64,000 nt of DNA from an uncultured Lachnospiraceae bacterium (GTDB lineage Bacteria > Bacillota > Clostridia > Lachnospirales > Lachnospiraceae): the NCBI GenBank assembly GCA_905199445.1, contig CAJKGK010000004.1:1-64000 (forward strand), in the 5' to 3' direction. The notes under the pieces were generated by a model that saw only the letters and a program-made list of their open reading frames with translations, was not told the origin of the DNA and did no database searches. A program made the position numbers and the translations under genes. The first letter of the stretch is position 1. The number at the start of each line of letters is the position of its first letter. Below are positions 1 through 8,985 of this stretch, piece after piece.

Positions 1-102
1 TGTAATTCATTCAAAAACCTTTCATTTTAGACTTGACTTTTAATAGTTAGTCTTTTGTATAGCATAACTCATGAGACGGTGAAGTACAACCTTTTATGCA
101 AA

Positions 103-148
103 ATAACGGCAGGGCACGATCATCATCTGATTCGTGTCCTGCCGTTAT
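103..148 (-). terminator. Intrinsic terminator of proS
   Basis: A 17-bp inverted repeat (103-119 paired with 132-148, one G:U-type mismatch) lies just after the proS stop on the minus strand. It is followed by a short T-rich run. The position and the long GC-rich stem fit a rho-independent terminator. Confidence 0.8.
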
Positions 149-156
149 CTTATAAA

Positions 157-1590
157 TTAATATGCCTTGCCCCAGTAAACCAGTGTTTTGGCCGGTTTGC
201 CACAGCATACACATGTATCGGAAATGTGTTCCTGTTCAAAAGGCATACATCTGGAAGTTGCAGTTGTATCCTCTTTAATCTTTAATTCACAGGCTTCATC
301 GCCGCACCACATCGCTTTTACAAAGCCAGGCTTATTGGCCACAATATCCTTAAATTCATCATAGGTCTTTGCTTCATAAGTATGGGCATCCCTGTGTTTA
401 CGTGCCCTTTCAAGCATATCATCATGCATTTGATCCAGTGTTTTTGCAACACATTCTTCCAGCACATCCAGAGAAACAATCTGTTTTTCTCTTGTATCTC
501 TGCGCACAATAATGGCCTGGTTCGCCTCAATATCCTTTGGTCCGATTTCGATTCGAACAGGGATACCAAGCATTTCTGCATTGGCAAATTTATATCCTGG
601 ATTTTTATCGGAATCGTCAACTTTTGTCCGAAATGCAGAAAGTTTTTCTTTTAATTCATAGGCTTTATCCAGAACCCCTTCTTTATGCTGGGCAATAGGA
701 ATAACCATAACCTGTGTAGGTGCAATTCTCGGAGGCAGCACAAGACCGCTGTCATCACCGTGAACCATAATCATGGCACCGATAATACGTGTTGTCATCC
801 CCCAGGAAGTCTGATGTACATATTCCAGTTTATTATCTTTATTGGTATACTGAATACCAAAAGCTTTGGCAAAGCCATCACCGAAATTATGGCTTGTTGC
901 AGACTGAAGCGCTTTTCCGTCATGCATTAACGCTTCTATTGTATAAGTAGAATGAGCACCTGCAAATTTTTCCTTGTCGGTCTTACGTCCTTTAATCATC
1001 GGTATTGCCAGCACATCTTCGCAGAAGTCGGCATAAATATTAAGCATCTGAACCGTACGTGCTTCGGCTTCTTCTGCCGTCGCATGTACCGTATGTCCTT
1101 CCTGCCATAAAAATTCCATTGTTCTTAAAAACGGACGGGTCGTCTTCTCCCAGCGCACAACAGAACACCACTGATTATAAACCTTTGGCAAATCTCTGTG
1201 AGACTGAATGATTTTTGAATAAAACTCACAAAAAAGGGTTTCTGATGTTGGACGAACACAAAGACGCTCCGTTAATGGTTCCAGACCGCCGTGAGTTACC
1301 CAGGCAACTTCCGGCGCAAATCCTTCCACATGATCCTTTTCCTTCTGCAGAAGGCTCTCAGGAATAAACATGGGCAGATACACATTTTCCACACCGGTTT
1401 CCTTAAAACGTCTGTCCAGCTCCTTCTGAATATTTTCCCAGATCGCATAACCGTTTGGTCTTAAAATCATACAACCGCGAACCGAAGAATAGTCAATCAG
1501 CTCTGCCTTTTTCACAACATCTGTGTACCATTGTGTGAAATCCTCACTCATGGATGTGATTGCTTCAACAAGCTTCTTTTCCTTTGCCAT
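157..1590 (-). CDS. proS: Proline--tRNA ligase, short (type 3, archaeal/eukaryotic-like)
   Basis: This enzyme charges tRNA-Pro with proline in the cytoplasm. The 477-residue product has class II synthetase motifs: RPTSE, then the motif 2 segment around RWEKTTRPFLRTMEF with QEGHT, and motif 3 around GMTTRIIGAM. There is no editing insert between motifs 2 and 3. The C-terminal domain carries four cysteines (CGDEAC and CVCC) and the protein ends in Tyr, as in the short ProS type. The open frame runs upstream to 1737, but that part lies inside the T-box leader. The start chosen at 1590 has AAGGAG about 9 bases upstream and gives the family N-terminus. It is a single-gene unit with its own promoter, T-box and terminator. 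Confidence 0.95.
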   Translation of the reverse strand: MAKEKKLVEAITSMSEDFTQWYTDVVKKAELIDYSSVRGCMILRPNGYAIWENIQKELDRRFKETGVENVYLPMFIPESLLQKEKDHVEGFAPEVAWVTHGGLEPLTERLCVRPTSETLFCEFYSKIIQSHRDLPKVYNQWCSVVRWEKTTRPFLRTMEFLWQEGHTVHATAEEAEARTVQMLNIYADFCEDVLAIPMIKGRKTDKEKFAGAHSTYTIEALMHDGKALQSATSHNFGDGFAKAFGIQYTNKDNKLEYVHQTSWGMTTRIIGAMIMVHGDDSGLVLPPRIAPTQVMVIPIAQHKEGVLDKAYELKEKLSAFRTKVDDSDKNPGYKFANAEMLGIPVRIEIGPKDIEANQAIIVRRDTREKQIVSLDVLEECVAKTLDQMHDDMLERARKHRDAHTYEAKTYDEFKDIVANKPGFVKAMWCGDEACELKIKEDTTATSRCMPFEQEHISDTCVCCGKPAKTLVYWGKAY

Positions 1591-1672
1591 TGCTTTCTCT
1601 CTCCTTCTTTCTAAACTGATATGCCAATGAAATAACAGCACACCTTTTGTCCGGCCGTCTTGCCGGTACAAT

Positions 1673-1918
1673 AAAAAAAGCCTTTTAAATCCCTGAAAAA
1701 GGGACCAAAAGGCTAAAGTTCCAATCGGCGGTACCACCCTTATTAACCGGCATCCTAACCGGTTCTCTCTTATATCCGTTAACGCCGGACTGACGCCGTA
1801 CTCATCGCACGGGGCTCCGGGGCCGGTTCTGACTGTCGTTCACAAAGATCTCTCAGCATATGATCTTCTCTCTGTAAGTGCCCTATCCAGCATACTATTC
1901 CCTTTCATCGCCTGCTTA
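1673..1918 (-). promoter_or_regulatory. T-box riboswitch (proline) of proS
   Basis: The minus strand carries the T-box core AGGGTGGTACCGCC (1727-1740), then a terminator hairpin (1673-1714) ending in a run of T. Upstream, the leader has GAA-CCG-GC (specifier 1824-1826), which lines up base for base with GAA-TGG-AC in the other T-box of this window. The codon CCG is a proline codon and matches the gene. Uncharged tRNA-Pro would stabilise the antiterminator and allow proS transcription. The specifier is my assignment by comparison; I did not fold the RNA. Confidence 0.92.
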
Positions 1919-1924
1919 CGGATT

Positions 1925-1954
1925 ATTCTATGTCACAAACAGAGGGTTTGTCAA
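1925..1954 (-). promoter_or_regulatory. SigA-type promoter of proS leader
   Basis: On the minus strand TTGACA (1949-1954) is followed after 18 bases by TAGAAT (1925-1930). Transcription would start near 1918, right at the beginning of the T-box leader. Confidence 0.75.
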
Positions 1955-2069
1955 GATGTAATTGGGGATTTTTTCGTTAATAAGTGAGCGTATGATCAAA
2001 CATCCACTGGTTCCAACGGCCATTCATTCCACGCTATGGCAGTCAAAAGTATATCCCCAAAATGGGTAA

Positions 2070-2098
2070 GTGACTTCAGTTTCCCGTTGTGGTATGAT
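2070..2098 (+). promoter_or_regulatory. Putative promoter of the GH55-like gene
   Basis: GTGACT (2070-2075) and TATGAT (2093-2098) are separated by 17 bases. The stretch 1955-2171 otherwise holds no gene. The downstream ribosome site AGGAGG lies at 2160-2165. Confidence 0.5.
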
Positions 2099-2171
2099 GA
2101 TCTAAGCAGGACAGTCTACCTGCTGAAAAAGGAATCAATGTCTATAACGTACGAATCGTAGGAGGTTTTTT

Positions 2172-3857
2172 ATGTTTCACAACGATTTATTTGGCGAAAA
2201 TGTATTTATTTTTTCTCCGGAAGATAACCACGAAAAGATCAGAGAGGCCATACAGCATATTGATCAAAAACATCGGGCCGGACATTTTACAAAGGAACGG
2301 TGTGCCATTTTATTTAAGCCGGGAATTTATGATGATATAGAACTCAATGTAGGATTTTTCACCCAAATTCTGGGGCTTGGGCTCTTACCATCCGATACAA
2401 AGCTAAAAAGCATCCAATGTACAGCGCTTTGGAATCCCAACGGCGATAAAAATGAAGGTCTGTCTAATTTCTGGAGAAGCGTAGAAAATTTAGAAATCAT
2501 GGAAGACACGCTGTGGGCAGTTTCCCAGGCCTCACCTATGCGTCGGGTACTGATCGATAAAAATCTGTACCTCCATGAAAACGACGGCTATACCAGCGGC
2601 GGATTTCTCAGTGATTCTGTTGTTCGCGGCTTTGTAGATCACGGCTCACAGCAGCAATGGCTCACAAGAAATTCCTCCATGGAATCAATCAAAACCTATG
2701 GATGGAACCAGGTATTTATGGGGTGTGACTTCCAGCACCGCCCCGAAGGCAGCTGGCCCCAAATCCCTGTCACCATTCTCGATACAGTGGATGAAATGCA
2801 GGAAAAACCCTTTCTCATGTATGACCGTGACAAGGGCTATGGTATTTTTGTCCCTGATCTTCGCAAAAACAGTACAGGTATTTCCTGGTCCGGACATGTT
2901 CAGGGGCACTTTATCCCTATCCGTGACTGTTACATTGCAAAGCCGGAAACCGACAATGCAGCCTCTATCAATGATGCCCTGGAGCGGGGAATGCATCTCA
3001 TTTTCACACCGGGCATTTACCAGTTAAATGAAGCCCTCTGTATTTCCCATCCCAACACGGTCGTTCTTGGACTTGGGCTGGCTACATTAAGCTCCAGCCA
3101 CGGCAATGCCTGTATGGTAACTGCCAATGCCCCGGGAAGTATCATCGCCGGACTGCTGTTTGACGCCGGACAGATCTCCGCCGACAATCTGCTTGTCATT
3201 GGACACACAGAACAGTCCGGGCTTTTAGCTGCACCTACCCTTCTTTGCGACCTGTTTTTCCGAGTGGGCGGTTTCCCCGCAAAAAAGCCTTCAAAGGTGA
3301 GCAATTGCGTTGAAATCAATGCCGACCATGTGATTGGCGATAATCTGTGGATCTGGAGAGCCGATCACAGCCATCAGGTGGGGTGGGAAGAAAATACAGC
3401 CTCAAACGGACTTATTGTCAATGGCAGTCATGTGACGATGTATGCCCTTATGGTGGAACATTTTCTTGAATATCAAACACTGTGGAACGGCGAGCATGGC
3501 CGCATCTATATGTATCAAAGTGAAATGCCCTATGATGCCCCCTGTCAGGAAGCCTGGATGAGTCACAGCCACAGCAAAAACGGCTATGCCTCTTTGAAAG
3601 TTTCCAATGCAGTGACACACTTCGAAAGCTGGTGTGCCGGGGTTTATTCCTATCATCGTGATGCTCCGGTAATCTGCCACAGCGCCATCGAGGTTCCAGA
3701 TACAAAAAATGTGGTGCTAAACCATACCTTTGACCTGCACTTAAACGGACATGCCGGAATCTCCCATGTCATCAATGAAGCCGGAGAAGCAGTTTCAGAG
3801 AAAAATCGATCCGTAAAAATCATACAGTATGCAGATGGCGCATATCGTATCGGTTAA
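2172..3857 (+). CDS. GH55-like right-handed beta-helix protein (putative glucanase/carbohydrate-active enzyme)
   Basis: The 561-residue protein resembles the large beta-helix family related to GH55 (often misnamed 'adenylyl cyclase' in databases). Visible family segments are NFWRSVENL, AVSQASPMRRV, GSQQQWLTRNS, TPGIYQLNEAL, TVVLGLGLATL, FFRVGGF, WRADHSHQVGWEENTASNG and the acidic stretch NGEHGRIYMYQSEMPYDAP. The two halves each start with a pectate-lyase-type helix segment. There is no signal peptide, so it should act in the cytoplasm on an imported sugar. AGGAGG sits 6 bases before the ATG. It converges on the AraC-GH39 regulator gene and may belong to its regulon (inference). The substrate cannot be told from the sequence. 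Confidence 0.75.
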   Translation: MFHNDLFGENVFIFSPEDNHEKIREAIQHIDQKHRAGHFTKERCAILFKPGIYDDIELNVGFFTQILGLGLLPSDTKLKSIQCTALWNPNGDKNEGLSNFWRSVENLEIMEDTLWAVSQASPMRRVLIDKNLYLHENDGYTSGGFLSDSVVRGFVDHGSQQQWLTRNSSMESIKTYGWNQVFMGCDFQHRPEGSWPQIPVTILDTVDEMQEKPFLMYDRDKGYGIFVPDLRKNSTGISWSGHVQGHFIPIRDCYIAKPETDNAASINDALERGMHLIFTPGIYQLNEALCISHPNTVVLGLGLATLSSSHGNACMVTANAPGSIIAGLLFDAGQISADNLLVIGHTEQSGLLAAPTLLCDLFFRVGGFPAKKPSKVSNCVEINADHVIGDNLWIWRADHSHQVGWEENTASNGLIVNGSHVTMYALMVEHFLEYQTLWNGEHGRIYMYQSEMPYDAPCQEAWMSHSHSKNGYASLKVSNAVTHFESWCAGVYSYHRDAPVICHSAIEVPDTKNVVLNHTFDLHLNGHAGISHVINEAGEAVSEKNRSVKIIQYADGAYRIG

Positions 3858-3879
3858 AAAATCCATAAAGACAGCAATC

Positions 3880-3917
3880 GGGCGGTTGGGAAATTTAATT
3901 AAATTTTCCGACCGCCC
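3880..3917. terminator. Long inverted repeat between convergent genes
   Basis: Arms 3880-3896 and 3901-3917 (about 17 bp, one mismatch, AATT loop) sit between the convergent GH55-like gene and the AraC regulator. The stem ends are GGGCGG/CCGCCC. No clear T-run follows on either strand, so it may be a weak bidirectional terminator or an mRNA 3'-end stabiliser. Confidence 0.55.
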
Positions 3918-3985
3918 ACACCACCGTACGCCGCAGGACACACGCAAAATAAGGGAACGCAACAAATCCGCTCCGTTTCCTGCTT

Positions 3986-6469
3986 TCAGGCTTTCTCATC
4001 CATCATTCCATGAATCAGCCTTACCTCATGCGGTTCTAAAAAGACAGACATTACCATTTTCCCTTCTGCCTCCACATTGACAGTATCTGTGTAAAACTCG
4101 GGAATTGAACGACATTCCAGATAATGAAGATGAGATTGTTTCATCGGATCCGGTGCACCCATTTTCATCCATATATCATAGCTGCTTCCGCTCCCGCGAT
4201 TCACATAGCATGTTTCCAGAATATATTTGCCCTCAGGTAAATTCTCCAAAAAGATGTGCATCGATTTTGCCCCCATATCCTCAAATTCATAATATCTGTC
4301 ATAATTGCGTTCTTCATCCAAAGAAAGCGCGGTTTTTCGATGCCTGGCAAGATGGTATGGACAATAATAATATAAAAGAAGATAAAACTGTTTTCTGTCA
4401 GAAGTACATGTGAGAAAATAACCCTTCCCCTCCCCGACAACCGCGCCTCTAATCCGGCTAAGAAGCTGCAGTCCCAAATAAGAAGCTTTTGGAATTCCAT
4501 TATAAGTAAACATCCCCATCCCTCCATGATACATGGATTTTACAGGAAGGAGCTTTTCAGGATAATCCGACACGCCTCCGGCAGAAAAAGCAAACAGGCG
4601 GTCTCTGTTTTCTATGGCATTTTTAATCATAGCGGCAGCCTGAAAGCATGTATCATTTCCTGGATTTCTCCCCCACATTCCGGGATTAAATACCATAACA
4701 GCAACCGGGATTTTCAGACAATGTTTCGTTGTAATCTCCTGAAGCTGATCCAGTTCTTTCGACAAAATATCTTCATCTTCAGATAAAGGATAAACTTCAT
4801 CTTCTGTATAATTAATATCAATACGTTCCTGATCTCCGGCCTTTGAGTAATCGCAGCAAAAACACTGAAAGCTGAGAATATCCGGAACACAGTTGTGTGC
4901 CTTTGAAAATAATAAAAGCGCCTCAAATTCATGATGCTTTGGCAAATCGACAAAACCTGTATCCAGTCCAAAACCTAAAATACGAGCCTGGGGGAGCACT
5001 GATTTAATCGCCTGGTAAGAGGCCAGATAAAAAGCTTTATAGTGTTCCATTTCACAGTTTCCAACAGAAACCTGCATGGCCTGCTCTACAGAAAAAACCC
5101 ATTGAGATACCTGTTGTTTTCCGTAAATTTTAACGATATGTTTCAATACAGCACGAACCAGCTGAGACCATTCCTCCAAATTCGTAGGAAGGCTCACAAT
5201 ATGGCTTCCAAACCGGCGGATGTCTGATGCCTGCACAAGGCACCGGGGCGTATAATCAAGGAAAAGCCAGGGCGTTACATGCAGCTTCTCCACCAAAAAA
5301 TCCAAAATTATATCCATATACGTAAAGTTAAAAATTAATGTTTGGTCAGAAGCCCTTCTGCAGATTCCAAGCTCATCATTAAAAATACCATGCAAAAGGA
5401 AACCCTCCACGTTGATTTCATCAACACTGCGAACCAGGACTTTCTGCACAATCTCAAAGAGAAGATCTTTAGCGTAAGCGACACCTATCGTTTTCTTCCA
5501 GACAGGAGAAAACGGCCGACGTTCCCCGGCCAGATCAGCCCGGATGATTTCAGGTTCCGGCTGGCTCAAAAGACTGTCCTTTTTTTCAACAATCTGATAG
5601 CGCATCAGGCTCATATAGGACACCGCCTCCGACAGACCGTTTGCCCGGTCTGTACACCGATTGTTTTTCTGCGGAAAAATATGGTTATTTTTTTGGAGAC
5701 GGATGAATGCACCCGGTGTTTTTCCATACGCTTTTCGGAAGGCCCCAATAAAAGTATTTACACTTCCAAAACCGCAGCTCAGTGCAATTTCCGTCACAGA
5801 TAAATTTCCCCGCTCCATCTCCGATTTTGCACACAACAGCCGGACCTCCTTAAGATAGGCGGAAAACGACATGCCCGAAACATCATGAAAAAGTCTGGAG
5901 AAATGTCCGCCGGACAAATAGAAATGTTTAGCTGCAGCCTCCAGGGTAAGGGGTTCACGGTAATGTTCCCATATGTAACTGAGAAATTGCTGTTTACGTT
6001 CATTTTTGTCCATTGCGCTGACTTTAGAGGAAGACGCCCCGTCATTTTGCCGGCTGAAATCTTTCTGTAAAATACTCGCCAGCTCCAAAAGCTCTGCCTG
6101 AATATTCAGCTTTCTGCCAGCCGGGTCTTCTGTAGTATCACGAAAAATTTCTGCCAGGCGCATACGAAGCAGATCACTGCTGGCTTTTTTCTCCGGCTGC
6201 AGCACAGAAACACAAGAAACAGATTTTGTCCCTGTTTCCGTTAAAAATTCCATAGAGATATAAAAAGAGAGCGTATGGCTGCCGTCCTCCCGGTAAAGCT
6301 GATGGGATTCAAAGGGATTAAAAACCACAAAATCCTCTGGCTTTAAAATAAAGTTTTTGTTATTCATAAATACGGCGCAGCGCCCCTGCAAAACAAATAA
6401 AATCTCCATTTCTTTGTGCTGATGGATGCCATCTTCCATACAATCTGTTTCAAATCTGATATTCTCCAT
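3986..6469 (-). CDS. AraC-family transcriptional regulator fused to a GH39-like domain
   Basis: The 827-residue protein has three parts: an AraC N-terminal cupin (about 1-100, with HQHKEMEILFVLQG), a two-HTH AraC domain (about 160-258, ending in GSVNTFIGAFRKAYGKTPGAF), and a beta-xylosidase-like GH39 barrel (about 300-827). In GH39 enzymes the acid/base Glu lies in a WNEP motif after a QW-F-V segment; here QWVFSVEQAM (456-465) puts Ala464 at that place. The nucleophile Glu (ITEFN-type motif) aligns with Val593 in VMVFNPG. Both replacements suggest a sugar-binding sensor rather than a hydrolase (inference from hand alignment). It is transcribed divergently from the GPH symporter and MBL genes, which it probably controls. 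Confidence 0.85.
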   Translation of the reverse strand: MENIRFETDCMEDGIHQHKEMEILFVLQGRCAVFMNNKNFILKPEDFVVFNPFESHQLYREDGSHTLSFYISMEFLTETGTKSVSCVSVLQPEKKASSDLLRMRLAEIFRDTTEDPAGRKLNIQAELLELASILQKDFSRQNDGASSSKVSAMDKNERKQQFLSYIWEHYREPLTLEAAAKHFYLSGGHFSRLFHDVSGMSFSAYLKEVRLLCAKSEMERGNLSVTEIALSCGFGSVNTFIGAFRKAYGKTPGAFIRLQKNNHIFPQKNNRCTDRANGLSEAVSYMSLMRYQIVEKKDSLLSQPEPEIIRADLAGERRPFSPVWKKTIGVAYAKDLLFEIVQKVLVRSVDEINVEGFLLHGIFNDELGICRRASDQTLIFNFTYMDIILDFLVEKLHVTPWLFLDYTPRCLVQASDIRRFGSHIVSLPTNLEEWSQLVRAVLKHIVKIYGKQQVSQWVFSVEQAMQVSVGNCEMEHYKAFYLASYQAIKSVLPQARILGFGLDTGFVDLPKHHEFEALLLFSKAHNCVPDILSFQCFCCDYSKAGDQERIDINYTEDEVYPLSEDEDILSKELDQLQEITTKHCLKIPVAVMVFNPGMWGRNPGNDTCFQAAAMIKNAIENRDRLFAFSAGGVSDYPEKLLPVKSMYHGGMGMFTYNGIPKASYLGLQLLSRIRGAVVGEGKGYFLTCTSDRKQFYLLLYYYCPYHLARHRKTALSLDEERNYDRYYEFEDMGAKSMHIFLENLPEGKYILETCYVNRGSGSSYDIWMKMGAPDPMKQSHLHYLECRSIPEFYTDTVNVEAEGKMVMSVFLEPHEVRLIHGMMDEKA

Positions 6470-6685
6470 ATCGCCGTCATCCTCCCCGTACTTTTGTGAA
6501 GCAAATTCATTATATCACAATTATATGATTTTTTAATCATGATTATATGATATTACAACTTCATATATCATGTATTTTTTTGAAATGATGTATGCTTTTT
6601 CCATAAATGCATCAAAAGTTAGTGAGCATAATTTTTACAAGCTTTCTATAATAGAGATATCTTGATCAACTAGAGGAGGTTCGTT
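6470..6685. promoter_or_regulatory. Divergent control region of AraC-GH39 and GPH symporter genes
   Basis: This AT-rich gap has ATATGAT direct repeats at 6523-6529 and 6545-6551 (22 bp apart, two helical turns) and the inverted form ATATCAT at 6565-6571, a layout typical of AraC-type sites. Toward the plus-strand genes there is a good -10, TATAAT (6647-6652), but no recognisable -35, as expected of an activator-dependent promoter. Site assignment is inference. Confidence 0.5.
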
Positions 6686-8068
6686 ATGAAAGAACAAATG
6701 AAGGTTCAAAAACAGGCCGGCTATGTGCCATTTTCGCAGAAGCTGAATTATTCCATCGCTTCCGGCGGCGGTAATATCATTACCACCATCGTGGGAAGCT
6801 TTGTTTCGGCTTATCTGACAGATTCAGTGGGGATTGCGGCGGCGGCCGTAGCCACAATGATGTTGGTGAACCGTGTATTTGACCTGTTTACAGATTTCTT
6901 TATGGGGGCAGTTGTTGACCGGACACGCAGCAAATATGGAAAGGCACGGCCCTGGCTGGCCGTCAGTGCACCATTGATTGCCTTATCCTTATTTCTTTTG
7001 TTCAGCGTTCCCGAAAACATGAGCGGAACCGGAAAAATGATTTACATTTATATTATGTATCTTTTTATCAACGCGATTGCGTTTACCATTTTTATGGTTC
7101 CCCACACCGCACTTTTATCCCGGCTGACACTGATTGGCATCGAACGGCAAAAAATTGCATCCATGGAACAGATTATCAATCAGATTGCCGGATTGGCAGT
7201 CACAACATTTTGGGTCGTTCTTGTCGATAAAATCGGTTATCGTGGTACCGCACTTGTCTATGGAATCGGCGCGGCAGTCCTGATTCTTTTCGGATTTTTC
7301 GGAACAAAAGAAGCGATTGATGATCCGGTTCCGGCCACAGAAGAAAAGGCTGCGTCTTCCCAGCAGCAGGTTCCGTTCAAAGAAGCCATTCGCTGTCTTG
7401 TGAAAAATAAATATTTCTGGCTGGAAACCGTACTGTTTTGTCTCCTGCTTCTGCATAATATGTCCGGAGGCATGGTGACCTATTACTACTGTAATATCGT
7501 TTTAAATAACGCCGGATATGTCGCCGTACTCTCAGCGTGCAGTATGATTCCGTCAATGATAATGAACTTTATTTTGCCAACATTTGTAGGAAAATTTGGA
7601 AAAAGGAAAATCATGATTTTCGGATCAGTGACCATTATTGTGACGTCTTCACTCATGGGCGTCTTTTCTTCCATGCTGCCCGTTGTGGCAGTGCTGTATG
7701 CACTGAAAGGATTTCTTTTAGGCGCCATGTTTGCCTGTGCCTTTGCTCTGACCGGAGACGTGGTAGATTATGGTGAATGGAAATATGGTGTCCGTTCAGA
7801 GGGTCTTGTCATGTCCGGTGTAAGTATCGGACAAAAGGCCGGCCTGGGTCTCGGACCTGCGGTTGCAGGATGGATTCTGGCCATCGGAGGCTATGAGGGA
7901 ATGGCACAGACACAAACAGCAAGCGCGATTGCCTCCATTAATTTTTCCTTTACCTATCTCGCGGCAATTATCGGCGTAATCATGCTGATTGTATGTCTGG
8001 CATTTAATATCGACAAATATACAGCCCAGATGCAAAAAGACCTGACACAAAAACATTCAGTCCAGTAA
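6686..8068 (+). CDS. GPH-family (MelB-like) sugar:cation symporter
   Basis: The 460-residue membrane protein has about 12 hydrophobic segments and the hallmarks of the glycoside-pentoside-hexuronide family: VFDLFTDFFMGAVVDRTRSKYGKARPW between helices 2 and 3 is present (residues about 55-91), and GDVVDYGEWKYGVRSEGLVMS lies near the C-terminus. The family imports glycosides or uronides with Na+ or H+. AGGAGG precedes the ATG. The next gene, an MBL hydrolase, starts 15 bases after its stop, so the two form an operon next to the AraC-GH39 regulator. The substrate is probably a short plant oligosaccharide or glycoside (inference). Confidence 0.88.
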   Translation: MKEQMKVQKQAGYVPFSQKLNYSIASGGGNIITTIVGSFVSAYLTDSVGIAAAAVATMMLVNRVFDLFTDFFMGAVVDRTRSKYGKARPWLAVSAPLIALSLFLLFSVPENMSGTGKMIYIYIMYLFINAIAFTIFMVPHTALLSRLTLIGIERQKIASMEQIINQIAGLAVTTFWVVLVDKIGYRGTALVYGIGAAVLILFGFFGTKEAIDDPVPATEEKAASSQQQVPFKEAIRCLVKNKYFWLETVLFCLLLLHNMSGGMVTYYYCNIVLNNAGYVAVLSACSMIPSMIMNFILPTFVGKFGKRKIMIFGSVTIIVTSSLMGVFSSMLPVVAVLYALKGFLLGAMFACAFALTGDVVDYGEWKYGVRSEGLVMSGVSIGQKAGLGLGPAVAGWILAIGGYEGMAQTQTASAIASINFSFTYLAAIIGVIMLIVCLAFNIDKYTAQMQKDLTQKHSVQ

Positions 8069-8083
8069 AGGAGGACACAAAAA

Positions 8084-8956
8084 ATGTTACAATTTTCAAC
8101 AGAAGCCGTAAGCCCACACATTACAAGAATCTATGCATTTGCAACAGAGCTGATGTATCTGGTGGAGGGACGCACACAAAATATTCTGATTGACACCGGC
8201 AGTGGGTACGGAAGCCTGAAAAAGGCCGTGGATCATATTTTATGTGAGCACAGCAATACAGCCCCTCTAAGTGTTCTTCTCACCCATGGACATGTTGATC
8301 ACGCCTGTGGTGCAGGTGAATTTACAGCTTCGGGCATTCCTGTATATATGAGTCCGGAGGATCGCTACATTTATATACAGCATACGGATGATAAATTCAG
8401 AAAGGCCAGCCTGTTCATGGAAAATTTCGATGGACATGGAACTTACCAGGAAGCAGAGGATAACATACCTTCCCCGTTGGCTGAAGCATTTAAAAATATT
8501 AAAGAAGGCGACCGATTTGATTTAGGCGGGGTCGTTATTGAAACCTATGCCTGTCCGGGACATACACTGGGAAGTCTGGTTTTTCTCATTCAGGAAGAAA
8601 ACGGCGAAAGCTATCTGCTGACCGGAGATGCCTGCAATACATGTACCTTTCTTTTTCAGGAATATTCCACCAGCATCGAGGCCTATAGTGAAACACTGTC
8701 AGCACTTGCCCAAAAACTGCGTGGCCGTTATCAGCATGTGCTGCTGTCCCACGGTGATGGAAACGGCTATGTAGGGCTTCTTGAAGATGTGTGCCAGGTA
8801 TGCGAACGAATCAAAAACGGCACAGCGGATGGCGTTCCATTTACGTTCATGCAATCCGAAGGAAAATTGGCGCTGAATCTGACACCCGATGCCGGAAAAG
8901 GAAATATTGTCTATCATCCGGACAGAATCTGGAAAAAAGACACTGTGATTCATTAA
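8084..8956 (+). CDS. MBL-fold metallo-hydrolase, symporter-linked
   Basis: The 290-residue cytoplasmic protein shows the metallo-beta-lactamase fold in order: LIDTGSG, the metal motif THGHVDHACG (about 66-75), CPGHTLGSLVF, the bridging Asp in LLTGDACN, and the last His in LLSHGDG. Glyoxalase II-like hydrolases of this type cut thioesters, lactones or phosphoesters; the substrate cannot be read here. It is co-transcribed with the GPH symporter (15-base gap, AAAGGAGGA ribosome site), so it may act on the imported compound. A terminator follows. Confidence 0.85.
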   Translation: MLQFSTEAVSPHITRIYAFATELMYLVEGRTQNILIDTGSGYGSLKKAVDHILCEHSNTAPLSVLLTHGHVDHACGAGEFTASGIPVYMSPEDRYIYIQHTDDKFRKASLFMENFDGHGTYQEAEDNIPSPLAEAFKNIKEGDRFDLGGVVIETYACPGHTLGSLVFLIQEENGESYLLTGDACNTCTFLFQEYSTSIEAYSETLSALAQKLRGRYQHVLLSHGDGNGYVGLLEDVCQVCERIKNGTADGVPFTFMQSEGKLALNLTPDAGKGNIVYHPDRIWKKDTVIH

Positions 8957-8985
8957 AAAAACTGCGCATAAATATCATTCGGCAA

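Noticed and set aside
33..60. Possible plus-strand promoter TTGACT with TGTATA
   Set aside because: It would transcribe only antisense into the proS terminator and gene; the -10 is poor.
1591..1737. Upstream extension of the proS frame by 49 codons
   Set aside because: It lies within the T-box terminator and leader; the ATG at 1590 has a proper ribosome site and the family N-terminus.
5342..5803. 153-codon plus-strand open frame
   Set aside because: It is a shadow of the AraC-GH39 gene on the other strand, without a ribosome site.
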